Shown: positions 49,736-58,762, counted from the first letter of the stretch. The stretch: DNA of 64,000 bases from Natrinema sp. HArc-T2 (GCF_041821085.1 NZ_JBGUAZ010000002.1:62001-126000), one strand, 5' to 3'. Made by a program: numbers and translations. Notes: generated by a model from the letters alone, not told the origin.

Positions 49736-50278
49736 ATGGCATTCGGGCGCATGGGAAAGACACTGCTCGCCATTGCGATCCTCTCGATCGCCGGTGTCGT
49801 CCTCCTACAGGCCGGACTCGTCTCGACGCCGTGGGGGCCCGACAGCGGAGAGGTACGGGTGGTCGACGACGCCGACAGCGACGAGCCGAAAGCAGTCATC
49901 GACGTCGAGGTTGCGGACTCTGTCGATGAACGCTACACCGGGCTGAGCAACCACGACTCGCTCGAGCCGGGTAATGGAATGTTGTTCGTCCACGGAAGCG
50001 AACAAGACCTGACCTACGTGATGCGCGAGATGGACTTCGATATCGACATCATCTTCATCGGTGCGGACGGCGAGATCACGACGATTCACCACGCCCGCGC
50101 GCCCGGCCCGAACGAAGATGGCAACGATCTCGAGTACTCCGGTCGCGGGAAATGGGTGCTTGAAGTGCCACGCGGCTACACGAACGAGACCGGAATCGAG
50201 GTCGGCGACGAGATCGACATCGACCTCGAGTCGAATCAGACGACCATCACCAGCCTCGGTACCGGTGACCGCGCGTAA
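49736..50278 (+). CDS. DUF192 family protein, membrane-anchored
   Basis: 180 residues from ATG 49736; a GTG at 49721 could add five. The N-terminal helix LLAIAILSIAGVVLLQAGLV acts as a signal anchor, followed by a DUF192 beta-barrel (KAVIDVEVADSVDERYTGLS, GNGMLFVHGSEQDLTYVM, DFDIDIIFIGADGEITTIHH, KWVLEVPRGYTNETGIEVGD). The family is found in bacteria and archaea and is thought to be extracellular, of unknown function. The domain would face the outside of the cell membrane. Its promoter overlaps the tRNA-Val upstream region, in divergent orientation. Confidence 0.88.
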   Translation: MAFGRMGKTLLAIAILSIAGVVLLQAGLVSTPWGPDSGEVRVVDDADSDEPKAVIDVEVADSVDERYTGLSNHDSLEPGNGMLFVHGSEQDLTYVMREMDFDIDIIFIGADGEITTIHHARAPGPNEDGNDLEYSGRGKWVLEVPRGYTNETGIEVGDEIDIDLESNQTTITSLGTGDRA

Positions 50279-50375
50279 GTCACAGCGAGAACGAGCGTGA
50301 ACCGCAGCCGTCGACGCCGGATATCGTTCGGTTGGTCGGCAATTCTTATTGCTGGCGATCCCTGAGCCCCGTGCA

Positions 50376-52340
50376 ATGAATCGCTCCGGCGGAGACGAGG
50401 ACGATCCATTCGAGGAACAACGGGCAGAGGTCGAGAACCCGATGAAGCGGCTGTTCCTCGAGTACGGGAACGACTACGTCGGTGCGGCGATTATCGGCGT
50501 GGTCGCAAGCGTCGTCGCTCGCGTCCTCGATCTGTTGCCACCGCTGATGCTCGGGATCGCGATCGACGCCGTGATCCGTCAAGAGATCGCGTACGCGGCG
50601 GCGTTCCCGGTGGGTGGTGGCCTCATCGCACCGTACGTCCCCGACGGTCGGCTCGCCCAGTTCTGGCTGACGATCGGGATCATCGCGGGAGCGTTTCTCT
50701 GTTCGGCGATCTTCCACTGGACCCGAAACTGGGGGTTCAACACGTTCGCCCAGAACGTCCAACACGACATCCGGACCGACACCTACGACGAGATGCAGCG
50801 CCTGGACATGGGCTTCTTCGCCGATAAGCAGACTGGCGAGATGATGTCGATCCTCTCGAACGACGTTAATCGCCTCGAGAAATTCCTCAACGACGGGATG
50901 AACTCTCTGTTTCGGCTGCTCGTGATGGTGGTGGGGATCGGCGGCTTACTGCTGGCGATCAACTGGCAGCTCGCGCTGGTCGCCTTGCTGCCGGTGCCGC
51001 TGATCGCCGGTTTCACGTATCTGTTCATCAAGACCATCCAGCCGAAGTACGCACAGGTGCGCTCGACCGTCGGCACGGTCAACTCCCGGCTCGAGAACAA
51101 CCTCGGCGGGATTCAGGTCATCAAGTCGAGTACGACCGAGTCCTACGAATCCGACCGCGTCGAAGACGTCTCTCAGGAGTACTTCGACGCCAACTGGGGT
51201 GCAATCCGGACGCGGATCAAGTTCTTCCCCGGGCTGCGCGTGCTCGCGGGGATCGGCTTCGTCGTCACCTTCCTCGTCGGCGGTCTCTGGGTCATCTCGG
51301 GTCCGCCGGGGCCATTCTCGGGCGAACTCAGTACCGGGATGTTCGTCGTCTTCATTCTCTATACCCAGCGATTTATTTGGCCGATGGCCCAGTTCGGACA
51401 GATCATCAATATGTACCAGCGCGCGCGAGCCTCGAGCGCGCGCATCTTCGGACTGATGGACGAACCGAACCGGGTCGGCGAAGACCCGGACGCACCCGAC
51501 CTCGACGTTACCGACGGGTGCGTCGAGTACGATGATGTGGCGTTTAGCTACGAAGACCGTGAGACACAGGAGTCAACGACCACAGAGCCGATTCTCGAGA
51601 ACATCGACTTCACCGTCGAAGGTGGGGAGACGCTCGCGCTGGTCGGGCCGACCGGTGCCGGCAAGTCGACGGTCCTCAAGCTCCTCTTGCGAATGTACGA
51701 TGTCGACGAGGGTGCGATCCGGATCGACGGTCAGGACATCCAGGATATCACGCTCCAGAGCCTTCGCGACTCGATCGGCTACGTCAGCCAGGACACCTTC
51801 CTCTTCTACGGCAGCGTCGAAGAGAACATCAAATACGGCACCTTCGACGCCGATCGTGAAGCCGTGATCGAGGCCGCGAAGATGGCCGAAGCCCACGAGT
51901 TCGTTCAGAACCTGCCCGATGGCTACGACACCGAGGTCGGCGAACGCGGCGTCAAACTCTCCGGCGGGCAACGCCAGCGTCTCTCGATCGCCCGTGCGAT
52001 CCTGCGAGATCCGGCGATCCTCGTCTTAGACGAGGCGACCAGCGACGTCGACACCGAGACCGAGATGCTCATCCAGCGGTCGATCGACGAGCTCGCGGCG
52101 GATCGAACCACGTTCGCTATCGCACACCGACTCTCGACGATCAAGGACGCAGACGGGATCCTCGTCCTCGAGGACGGCGAGATCGTCGAACGGGGAACAC
52201 ACGCGGAGTTGCTCGCAAACGACGGACTCTACTCGCATCTCTGGGGTGTGCAAGCCGGCGAGATCGACGAACTTCCCGAGGAGTTCATCGAACGCGCCCA
52301 GCGCCGCCAGGCACAGACGGAAGTCGGCGACGACGACTGA
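50376..52340 (+). CDS. ABC exporter (fused membrane and ATPase domains)
   Basis: 654 residues from ATG 50376 (MNRSGGDEDDPFEEQRAEVE). A type IV ABC exporter. Six membrane helices lie in the first 340 residues (including RLLVMVVGIGGLLLAINWQL). The ATPase domain begins about 385: Walker A LVGPTGAGKSTVLKLLLRMY near 425, Q-loop SIGYVSQDTFLFYG near 475, signature LSGGQRQRLSIARAIL near 528, Walker B AILVLDEATSDVDTETEM, and H-loop FAIAHRLSTIK. It works as a homodimer or heterodimer pumping lipids or drugs. Pro/Asp-rich ends are halophile-like. It ends at repeat copy D. Confidence 0.95.
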   Translation: MNRSGGDEDDPFEEQRAEVENPMKRLFLEYGNDYVGAAIIGVVASVVARVLDLLPPLMLGIAIDAVIRQEIAYAAAFPVGGGLIAPYVPDGRLAQFWLTIGIIAGAFLCSAIFHWTRNWGFNTFAQNVQHDIRTDTYDEMQRLDMGFFADKQTGEMMSILSNDVNRLEKFLNDGMNSLFRLLVMVVGIGGLLLAINWQLALVALLPVPLIAGFTYLFIKTIQPKYAQVRSTVGTVNSRLENNLGGIQVIKSSTTESYESDRVEDVSQEYFDANWGAIRTRIKFFPGLRVLAGIGFVVTFLVGGLWVISGPPGPFSGELSTGMFVVFILYTQRFIWPMAQFGQIINMYQRARASSARIFGLMDEPNRVGEDPDAPDLDVTDGCVEYDDVAFSYEDRETQESTTTEPILENIDFTVEGGETLALVGPTGAGKSTVLKLLLRMYDVDEGAIRIDGQDIQDITLQSLRDSIGYVSQDTFLFYGSVEENIKYGTFDADREAVIEAAKMAEAHEFVQNLPDGYDTEVGERGVKLSGGQRQRLSIARAILRDPAILVLDEATSDVDTETEMLIQRSIDELAADRTTFAIAHRLSTIKDADGILVLEDGEIVERGTHAELLANDGLYSHLWGVQAGEIDELPEEFIERAQRRQAQTEVGDDD

Positions 52341-52422
52341 GACGGTCTGCTATAACGATGTACCGGTGCAACCGCGACCCGAGCGGCGGTTGCACCGGAA
52401 ATGACCTGCAGTAGTCCGTATG
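52339..52422. repeat. Palindromic intergenic repeat, copy D
   Basis: Starts at the ABC exporter stop codon. Inner stem CCGGTGCAACCGC (52363-52375) pairs with GCGGTTGCACCGG (52386-52398), 13 bp perfect. The outer arms are GACGGTCTGCT and AGTAGTCCGTAT. It aligns with copy B. Confidence 0.8.
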
Positions 52423-52443
52423 TGGTGGTCGGTCGCCACTGTC

Positions 52444-52788
52444 TTAGAACGACTCCTGCTCGCTCTGGTCGTCCTGATCCGGGGCTCCTTCGTCCTGTCT
52501 GTCCTCGCCTACCGCAGGCGGCGTGCGATCGCTGTAGTTTTTCCGACCGATGGCCTCGTCGCCGACCATGTTCATGATCGCGCCCTCGACCTCGTCGTAG
52601 TCCCGATACTCGTCTTCGTTCAACGGCCCGATGAGGTCCTCGAGCGTCGTCGTGTTGCCGCTCATTTCGATCTCCTCGTCGCCGTGTGCGTCGAGTAACT
52701 CGTCGTGACCGATCGGGTACTCCACGTTCGTGAGCGTCGCCTGTACGTCGCCGAGTTCGACGCCGCGTTCGCGGTTCTCGTCGGACAT
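52444..52788 (-). CDS. DUF5789 family protein
   Basis: 114 residues from ATG 52788 (MSDENRERGVELGDVQATLT). Conserved blocks: NVEYPIGHDELLDAHGDEEI and TTTLEDLIGPLNEDEYRDYD, then EVEGAIMNMVGDEAIGRKNY and an acidic Gln/Asp/Glu-rich tail. The layout matches the haloarchaeal DUF5789 family and recalls DUF2795, with no known activity. It is divergent from the creatininase-family gene with about 110 bp between. The start is set by the conserved N-terminus; a longer version with ATG 52815 is less likely. Confidence 0.82.
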   Translation of the reverse strand: MSDENRERGVELGDVQATLTNVEYPIGHDELLDAHGDEEIEMSGNTTTLEDLIGPLNEDEYRDYDEVEGAIMNMVGDEAIGRKNYSDRTPPAVGEDRQDEGAPDQDDQSEQESF

Positions 52789-52898
52789 ACGTGACGGAAC
52801 GCAATCGGACCGCAAACGGATTGGGCCTGCGTTCGCCGTGGCCGTCGACGCGATCGAATACGTATCGACTTTTGTCCGACAGCAACGTACCGTCGAAC

Positions 52899-53636
52899 AT
52901 GGATCTCACAGCGGCGACGTGGACGGATGTGGGTGATCTCGAGACGGATCTCGCGGTCGTTCCGGTCGGCAGCACGGAACAACACGGCCCGCACGCACCC
53001 CTCGGGACGGACGTGCTCACTGCGGAAGCGGTCGCCGACGCGGGAATCGAGCGAGTCGAGCGCGAGGTCGCCCGCGCGCCGGCGATTCCGGTCGGGGTCG
53101 CCGCGGAACACCGCCAGTTCCCCGGGACGATGTGGGTCTCCGAAGACACGTTCCGCGACTACGTCGGCGAGGCCGTCGAAAGCCTCTCTTACCACGGCTT
53201 CGACCGCGTCATTATAGTCAACGGTCACGGCGGCAACGTCGACGCCCTCCGGGAGGTCGGTGGCCGGCTGACGCGAACCGGCGACGCCTACGTCGTTCCC
53301 TTCACCTGGTTCGAGGCCGTTGGCGAGCACAGCGATGATATGGGCCACGGCGGCCCGCTCGAGACCGCACTGCTTCGCCACTGCGAGCCAGACCTTGTTC
53401 GGGAGGATCGAATCGACGAGGCTCGAACCGGCGCAGCCGACGGCTGGGGCGACTGGACGAGTCACGTCAATCTGGCCTACGACTCGGCGGAGTTCGCGGA
53501 AAACGGCGTCGTCGGCGATCCTGCCGATGGCGACGCCCAGCGCGGGGAGACACTGCTCGAGTTAGCTGCCGACTCGCTGGCCCGGCTGCTCGAGACGGTC
53601 GCCGAGCGTGACGTGGCGCGGCCCGACCACCGGTAA
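52899..53636 (+). CDS. Creatininase family amidohydrolase (ArfB-like)
   Basis: 245 residues from ATG 52899 (MDLTAATWTDVGDLETDLAV). The metal-binding signatures are present: PVGSTEQHGPHAPLGTD near residue 27 (Glu, His and Asp ligands), HRQFPGTMWVSEDTFRDYVG near 71, the central VNGHGGNVDALREVGGRL near 108, and SDDMGHGGPLETALLRHCE near 147 (His-Gly-Gly). Archaeal members deformylate an early intermediate of F420 and riboflavin synthesis (ArfB), so that role is likely. General creatininase activity is less likely. It is a single gene. Confidence 0.85.
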   Translation: MDLTAATWTDVGDLETDLAVVPVGSTEQHGPHAPLGTDVLTAEAVADAGIERVEREVARAPAIPVGVAAEHRQFPGTMWVSEDTFRDYVGEAVESLSYHGFDRVIIVNGHGGNVDALREVGGRLTRTGDAYVVPFTWFEAVGEHSDDMGHGGPLETALLRHCEPDLVREDRIDEARTGAADGWGDWTSHVNLAYDSAEFAENGVVGDPADGDAQRGETLLELAADSLARLLETVAERDVARPDHR

Positions 53637-53698
53637 GGATCGGCTAGTGAGTCGGCTAATTGTCGGTGCGATTCGGCCCTTCGACCGAAGGAGATCGA

Positions 53699-54154
53699 TT
53701 ACTCCTCGGCTTCGTCCTCGTCACCCGCATCATCGTCGGCTGCGTCGGCTGCATCGTCTGCGGGCCCGGCGTCCTCGAGCGTGCCGCGAAGCGCCGGAAT
53801 CGTCGACGTGAGTTCGCCGACCTGCTCGCTTGCCGCCGAGATGTCCGTGATTGCCTCGTCGAGGTCGGCGATCTCCGCTTCGAGGTCGTCGGCGTCGTCG
53901 AAGGCGTCGGCACGCTGGCCCATCGTGAACCACTTTTTCGCATCGCGAAGGTGATCCTCGGCGTCGCCGACCTCGAGCGCCGAATTGAGTCCGTTGAGGG
54001 CACCCAGCACGTTGTTGGCATCGGTCTCCCAGATATCATCGGCGTCGGGGAGTGCCGCCCAGGCGTCCGCGAGCGAGGACTCGACGTCCGCGCGCATCTC
54101 GGTGGCCGCTTCTCCGAACAGTTCCTCGTCGTCGCCGAGCGTCGCTTGGCTCAT
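53699..54154 (-). CDS. DUF5790 family protein
   Basis: 151 residues from ATG 54154 (MSQATLGDDEELFGEAATEM). Helical: RADVESSLADAWAALPDADD, WETDANNVLGALNGLNSALE, VGDAEDHLRDAKKWFTMGQR, then a coiled-coil-like DDLEAEIADLDEAITDIS and an acidic Asp/Ala tail. These are conserved DUF5790 blocks in haloarchaea; no function is known. It sits 62 bp after the creatininase-family stop, convergent with it. Confidence 0.85.
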   Translation of the reverse strand: MSQATLGDDEELFGEAATEMRADVESSLADAWAALPDADDIWETDANNVLGALNGLNSALEVGDAEDHLRDAKKWFTMGQRADAFDDADDLEAEIADLDEAITDISAASEQVGELTSTIPALRGTLEDAGPADDAADAADDDAGDEDEAEE

Positions 54155-54275
54155 GCCACCGTGTTCACGGGGACCAAGGTTAAAAGGTAGCCCGAAAGTG
54201 AAAGTGAAATCGGCCCGGAGCGGCGCAGTACCGGTAGAACAGCGAGCAGATTCCGAAAGGGAGGTCTTCCAGCGA

Positions 54276-54746
54276 TTAGAGTTCCTCGATCGACCGTAAT
54301 TTCTGCTCGACGTCCGGCGGCGCGGCGCTTGGACCGTCACGGACCCGATGGTCCGGGATGAGAATCGGCGTCGGGTTCTCGGAAAGTGCAGTCCGAACGC
54401 GGATGATGTCGTCGTCGTCTTCGTGATCGAGTCCCGATGTCATCCGGGCGAGCGTGTCGACGGTGACCTGGTCGCCGTAGGGAATCTCCTGGACGCTCTC
54501 GAGGACCGCTCGCTGGTCAGTGGGCATGGTCATCGCGACCTGCACGTCGTCGAACGTGATCGGCTCGAGGCCGTCTAAGTACTCGAAGATGCGATCGAGA
54601 ACGGGGTGGTCCGCCTCGGCGTCGTCGTCGGGCACGTCTGGAAACGAAACGCTGAGGACCCGTCCACTGGCAGCCCCCACTTGCACGTACCGGTCGAGAT
54701 ACGACGATTCCCGCGCGTAGATTCCGGCGTCCGTAACGTCCTCCAT
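54276..54746 (-). CDS. MGMT-like (alkyltransferase-like) protein without catalytic Cys
   Basis: 156 residues. The C-terminal part keeps the DNA-binding helix pattern of O6-alkylguanine transferases (IPYGDQVTVDTLARMTSGLD) and the active-site strand PTPILIPDHRVRDGPS. The canonical P-C-H-R motif reads P-D-H-R, so the alkyl-accepting Cys is replaced by Asp. Alkyltransferase-like proteins with a substituted Cys bind damaged bases and recruit nucleotide excision repair; that role is possible here. The N-terminal 70 residues are a family-specific lead domain. It is 121 bp before the DUF5790 start on the same strand. Confidence 0.8.
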   Translation of the reverse strand: MEDVTDAGIYARESSYLDRYVQVGAASGRVLSVSFPDVPDDDAEADHPVLDRIFEYLDGLEPITFDDVQVAMTMPTDQRAVLESVQEIPYGDQVTVDTLARMTSGLDHEDDDDIIRVRTALSENPTPILIPDHRVRDGPSAAPPDVEQKLRSIEEL

Positions 54747-54816
54747 GCGGTTCTGTAGGCAAGCCGGACTTGAATAGCCGCCGGTCCCGGTCGCGTTTCG
54801 ACCGACCAGCCGTTGC

Positions 54817-55887
54817 TCACTCGAGGGAAACCTGCCGCCCCGTCTCGGCAGCCTCGTAGGCGGCCTCGATCGCGCGCAAGTCGGCCAGTCCGTCCTCGCC
54901 GTCGGGTTCGGGATCGGCCCCCGTCAGCACACAGTAACCGAAGTAGTCGAACTCCTCGCGGACCTCGTCGACTCGTGGACCGGTGTACTCCATGCGAACG
55001 TCACCACTCTCGACGACCATCTCCTGGGGGACGACGCCGCCGAACGGTGACTCGATGTCGATCATCCCGTCGGTGCCGACCAACTCGAGCGCGCTGCGAG
55101 CGTGGGCGTCGAAACTCGCCGTACAGGAGGCCGTCGCACCGGTCTCGTACTCGAGTTGAATGGCGACGTGTTCGTCGACGTTTGCAAACGGAGGGTCCTC
55201 CGAGCGAGTGGTAGCGTACACTCCGGTGGGCTCGCACGCGAGGACGAACCGAATCGTATTGAGCGGGTAGATCCCGAGATCGACCAGCGCGCCGCCGCCA
55301 GCAACGTCGGGATCGAGCCGCCACGTGTCCGGGTCGGCCTCCTCGAGCAGCGGATGTGAGAAGCCGCCGTGGACCTGGACGACATCGCCGATCACGCCAT
55401 CCTGGACGAGTTCGCGCGTACGACGCACCGTCGGTTCGGCCTGCAACCGATAGGCCGTCATCAGCGTCACGCCGGCATCGGCACAGGCGTCGACGACAGC
55501 TCGTGCGCGCTCGACAGTCGTCTCGAGGGGCTTCTCACAGAGGACGTGCTTCTCGAAGTCGGCTGCCGCGGTCGCGTACTGGCCGTGGACGGCGTTCGGT
55601 GCCGCGATGTAGACCGCGTCGTAGGCGTCGACGCAGGCCCCCTCGAGGAAGGGATCGTAGTCGACGACGTGGTCGACGCCGTACGTTTCGGCGACGTCGG
55701 CCACGCTCTCAGGCGGGCTGGCGACGAGTACCGTCGTCTCACAGCGCGCGCTGTCGGCGATCGCGGGGAGCGCACGCTGGCGTGCGAAGTGGCCGACCCC
55801 GATGACGGCGAGTCGGACCGTGCCCGTGGTCGTCTCAGCCTCCCAATCTCGTCGCATAAAATCCGAAAAGGCGTCCTCGAGTGCCAT
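54817..55887 (-). CDS. gfo6: Gfo/Idh/MocA-family dehydrogenase (Gfo6-like D-xylose 1-dehydrogenase)
   Basis: 356 residues from ATG 55887 (MALEDAFSDFMRRDWEAETT). The Rossmann domain has RLAVIGVGHFARQRALPAIA near residue 25, VYIAAPNAVHGQYATAAA near 90, and the catalytic Lys motif VLCEKPLETTVERARAVVDA near 112. The substrate domain has VHGGFSHPLLEEADPDTWRL, VAGGGALVDLGIYPLNTIRF, and later FDAHARSALELVGTDGMIDI. Its N-terminus resembles the haloarchaeal D-xylose 1-dehydrogenase Gfo6, which oxidises xylose with NADP. Specificity within the family varies, so myo-inositol or another sugar is possible. No other pentose-oxidation genes are adjacent. Confidence 0.78.
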   Translation of the reverse strand: MALEDAFSDFMRRDWEAETTTGTVRLAVIGVGHFARQRALPAIADSARCETTVLVASPPESVADVAETYGVDHVVDYDPFLEGACVDAYDAVYIAAPNAVHGQYATAAADFEKHVLCEKPLETTVERARAVVDACADAGVTLMTAYRLQAEPTVRRTRELVQDGVIGDVVQVHGGFSHPLLEEADPDTWRLDPDVAGGGALVDLGIYPLNTIRFVLACEPTGVYATTRSEDPPFANVDEHVAIQLEYETGATASCTASFDAHARSALELVGTDGMIDIESPFGGVVPQEMVVESGDVRMEYTGPRVDEVREEFDYFGYCVLTGADPEPDGEDGLADLRAIEAAYEAAETGRQVSLE

Positions 55888-56042
55888 ACGCCGCCTACGA
55901 GCGCCAGCAACAAGGACCACAGCGACTCATGCAGTGACTTTCACGTCAGAGAGATGTTCACAACGCTGAGTTCCCGCCGATCGGTTTCAGTCGCCGTATT
56001 CACCGATGGTATTCGACCGGACTCGACTTTCGAAGGAAAAAG

Positions 56043-56050
56043 TTATTCAA
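56043..56050 (+). promoter_or_regulatory. Likely nadA promoter TATA box
   Basis: TTATTCAA preceded by A-rich GGAAAAAG, about 24 bases before a likely start of transcription near 56074 and 41 bases before the nadA ATG at 56091. Spacing suits an archaeal box A; the regulator is unknown. Confidence 0.45.
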
Positions 56051-56090
56051 TACTCGCGTGTGATGTGGTGTTACCCATAGGTGACGTGAA

Positions 56091-57224
56091 ATGGCCAATA
56101 TGGAAACGGCGGAGTTCGAAACCGATCTCAGTTTGTTCAAATACGACAATCTCGAACAACTCCCGCCACGATACCGCAATCTCGAAGAAAACGAGCGGAC
56201 AGAACGCATCGAGGCGGCGCTCGCCGAACTCGGCGATGACGTCGTCATTTTGGGCCACAACTACCAGCGCCGGGAAATCGTCGAGCACGCGGACTTCATC
56301 GGCGACTCCTATCAGCTCTCGAAGCAGGCCGCCGAGGCCGACGCGGAGTACGTGATCTTCGGCGGCGTGACGTTCATGGCCGAGAGCGCCGACATCATCA
56401 CAGACGACGACCAGTCGGTGATCCTCCCGAGCATGGAGGCGTCGTGTCCGATGGCCGGGATGGCCGAAGCGCTCCAGGTCGACAGTGCGTGGGCCGAAAT
56501 CACCGACGCAGCGCCCGACGCCAACATCATCCCGATCACGTACATGAACTCCTACGCGGACCTCAAAGCCTTCTGTGCGAGTCAGGGGGGACTCGTCTGT
56601 ACCTCCTCGAACGCGCACAAGGCCTTCGAGTACGCCTTCGAGAAGGGCGACAAGGTGCTGTTCCTGCCCGATAAACACCTCGGAGAGAACACTGCCCACC
56701 GACTCGGCATGGAAGACGAAATCGCCCAGTGGGACCCCTGGGATCCAGAGGGCAAAGACGCCGCGGAGGTCGCCGAGAGCGATATTATCCTCTGGGACGG
56801 CTACTGTCAGGTCCACGAACGGTTCCGCGTCGAGCACATCGATCGGGTTCGCGAAGCGAACCCCGGTGCAAAGGTCATCGTTCACCCCGAGTGTCGCCGC
56901 GAGGTCGTCGAAGCTGCTGACAAGGCCGGCTCGACGGCGACGATCTGTGAGACGGTCGAGAACGCTGACCCCGGCGACACCTGGGCGATCGGCACCGAGG
57001 TCCACCTCACGAACCACCTCCAGCGCTGGCATCCCGAGGTCGACGTCGTCCCGCTCTGTGGCGACGCCTGCATGGACTGTAACGCCATGCGACAGATCGA
57101 CCCCAACTATCTGACCTGGGTGCTCGAGGAACTCGCCGAAGGCCGCGAACACAACGTGATCGAGGTCGCACCCGAGGAGAAAGAACTCGCGGGCGTCGCG
57201 CTCGATCGGATGCTCGAGATCTAA
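56091..57224 (+). CDS. nadA: Quinolinate synthase
   Basis: 377 residues. Fe-S enzyme that condenses iminoaspartate with dihydroxyacetone phosphate to quinolinate. Visible: VVILGHNYQRREIVEHADFI near residue 52, VIFGGVTFMAESADIITDD, the first Fe-S Cys in MEASCPMAGMAEALQ near 117, VTYMNSYADLKAF-like TYMNSYADLKAFCASQGG with VCTSSNA near 155, later VHPECRREVVEAADKAGSTA, and the last Cys region CGDACMDCNAMRQIDPNYL near 328. It is followed by nadB after one base, an operon. Confidence 0.95.
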   Translation: MANMETAEFETDLSLFKYDNLEQLPPRYRNLEENERTERIEAALAELGDDVVILGHNYQRREIVEHADFIGDSYQLSKQAAEADAEYVIFGGVTFMAESADIITDDDQSVILPSMEASCPMAGMAEALQVDSAWAEITDAAPDANIIPITYMNSYADLKAFCASQGGLVCTSSNAHKAFEYAFEKGDKVLFLPDKHLGENTAHRLGMEDEIAQWDPWDPEGKDAAEVAESDIILWDGYCQVHERFRVEHIDRVREANPGAKVIVHPECRREVVEAADKAGSTATICETVENADPGDTWAIGTEVHLTNHLQRWHPEVDVVPLCGDACMDCNAMRQIDPNYLTWVLEELAEGREHNVIEVAPEEKELAGVALDRMLEI

Positions 57225-57225
57225 G

Positions 57226-58743
57226 ATGACTGAAACAGACACCAGCACGGCGACGACGACAGACGGTGAAACGACCGACGTGCTCGTCGTCGGCAGCGGA
57301 ATCGCAGGCTGTGCAGCCGCTCTGTCGGCCGCACGAGAGGGCGCAGAGGTCCTCCTGCTGACGAAAGCGACGAAACCCGACGATGCCAGTACCGACTGGG
57401 CGCAGGGCGGGATCTCGACGACGCGAGGGGACCCAGAGAGCCTCAAACAGGACATCATCGACGCCAGCGACGGTACCGCCGATCCCGCGGTCGTCGACAC
57501 CCTCGTCAACCACGCCGACGACGCCGTTGAGGACGTTCTCATCGACACTATCGGGGTCGACTTCGACGAGACCGCCGAGGGGGACCTCGATTATACGCGC
57601 GAGGCCGCGCACTCCGCGTTCCGCATTCTCCACGTCGACGCCGCGACCGGCACCCACATCCTTCGACCGTTCCTGAACCACATCGACGACCACGACCGCA
57701 TCGAGGTTCGTCAGGATACGGCTGCGCTCGAGCTGATCACCGCCGAGGGGCGCGTTCACGGCGTCGTCAGCGATGAGGAGCCCACCGGCCACCCGATCTA
57801 CGCCGGCGCGACCGTCCTCGCGACCGGCGGGGTCGGCGCGCTCTACAGCCGGTCGACCAACCCCGACGACGCCACCGGCGACGGCATCGCCATGGCCGCG
57901 CTCGCGGGCGCGGACGTCACGGACATGGAGTATATCCAGTTCCATCCGACCGCCTACGCCGGCGAGGACCCGTTCCTCCTCTCCGAGGCGCTGCGCGGCG
58001 AGGGGGCCGTCCTCCGCAACGGCGACGGCGAGCGATTCATGGATGACTACCACCCGCAGGGCGACCTCGCACCGCGGGATGTCGTCGCCCGCGCGGTTAA
58101 GGCCGAACGCGAGGCAACCGGCGAGGTCGTCCTCGACGTGGGTCCGCTCGAGTTCGAATCCGACTACCCCGCCATCGCCGAGAAATGTCGCGACCGCGGG
58201 ATCGACGGCGACGAGATTCCGGTCGCACCGTCCGAACACTTCCTGTGTGGCGGCATCGACGTCGACGACCGCGGCCGCACCTCGCTCGATCGGCTCTACG
58301 CCGTCGGCGAGTGTGCCCGCACCGGCGTCCACGGTGCGAACCGACTGGCGAGTACGAGCCTGCTCGAGGGCCTCGTCTGGGGCCTGCGCGCGGGCGAGGA
58401 CGCAACCGGGTTCGACTCCGAGGTCGTCGAGGCACCCGAACTCCTGAATCGGGATCCCGACCTGCCTGCGCGCTTCGCCGCCGAGAAGTTCACGCGGCTC
58501 CAGCAGACGATGGACGAGTATCTGGGCCTCGAGCGCGGTCCCGACGAAATCACCCGCGCGAGTGCCGTCCTCCGGCGGCTGAAAGGCGAGGTCGACGCCT
58601 ACATTCGAACCCGAACGGCACGTGACCTCTACGAACTCCGGAACGCGAGCGTCGTCGCGCTGTTGATCGCGCGTGCGGCCGGAGAAAACACCGAATCGGT
58701 TGGCTGTCACCACGTCGATGACGAGCCACGTGCTAGCCACTGA
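57226..58743 (+). CDS. nadB: L-aspartate oxidase
   Basis: 505 residues. It oxidises aspartate to iminoaspartate, the substrate for NadA. FAD domain: DVLVVGSGIAGCAAALSAA near residue 19, STDWAQGGISTTRGDPESL near 56, VLATGGVGALYSRSTNPDDA near 196, and SEHFLCGGIDVDDRGRTSLD near 330 with RLYAVGECARTGVHGANRLA near 351. The substrate region HPTAYAGEDPFLLSEALRGE is near 246. Stop and start of nadA/nadB are one base apart, so translation is coupled. A short 20-bp relative of the palindromic repeats starts on its stop codon. Confidence 0.95.
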   Translation: MTETDTSTATTTDGETTDVLVVGSGIAGCAAALSAAREGAEVLLLTKATKPDDASTDWAQGGISTTRGDPESLKQDIIDASDGTADPAVVDTLVNHADDAVEDVLIDTIGVDFDETAEGDLDYTREAAHSAFRILHVDAATGTHILRPFLNHIDDHDRIEVRQDTAALELITAEGRVHGVVSDEEPTGHPIYAGATVLATGGVGALYSRSTNPDDATGDGIAMAALAGADVTDMEYIQFHPTAYAGEDPFLLSEALRGEGAVLRNGDGERFMDDYHPQGDLAPRDVVARAVKAEREATGEVVLDVGPLEFESDYPAIAEKCRDRGIDGDEIPVAPSEHFLCGGIDVDDRGRTSLDRLYAVGECARTGVHGANRLASTSLLEGLVWGLRAGEDATGFDSEVVEAPELLNRDPDLPARFAAEKFTRLQQTMDEYLGLERGPDEITRASAVLRRLKGEVDAYIRTRTARDLYELRNASVVALLIARAAGENTESVGCHHVDDEPRASH

Positions 58744-58762
58744 TACGGTTTCCTGGCCGTAT
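58743..58762. repeat. Minimal palindromic repeat, copy E
   Basis: ATACGG-TTTCCTGG-CCGTAT starting on the last base of the nadB stop codon, TGATACGG like copy B. It looks like a copy of the same family with the middle deleted, or an early form. Confidence 0.5.

Noticed and set aside
55984-56090. Operator for a NAD-responsive repressor upstream of nadA
   Set aside because: GGTGTTACCC and GGTGACG look suggestive, but no convincing inverted repeat was found.
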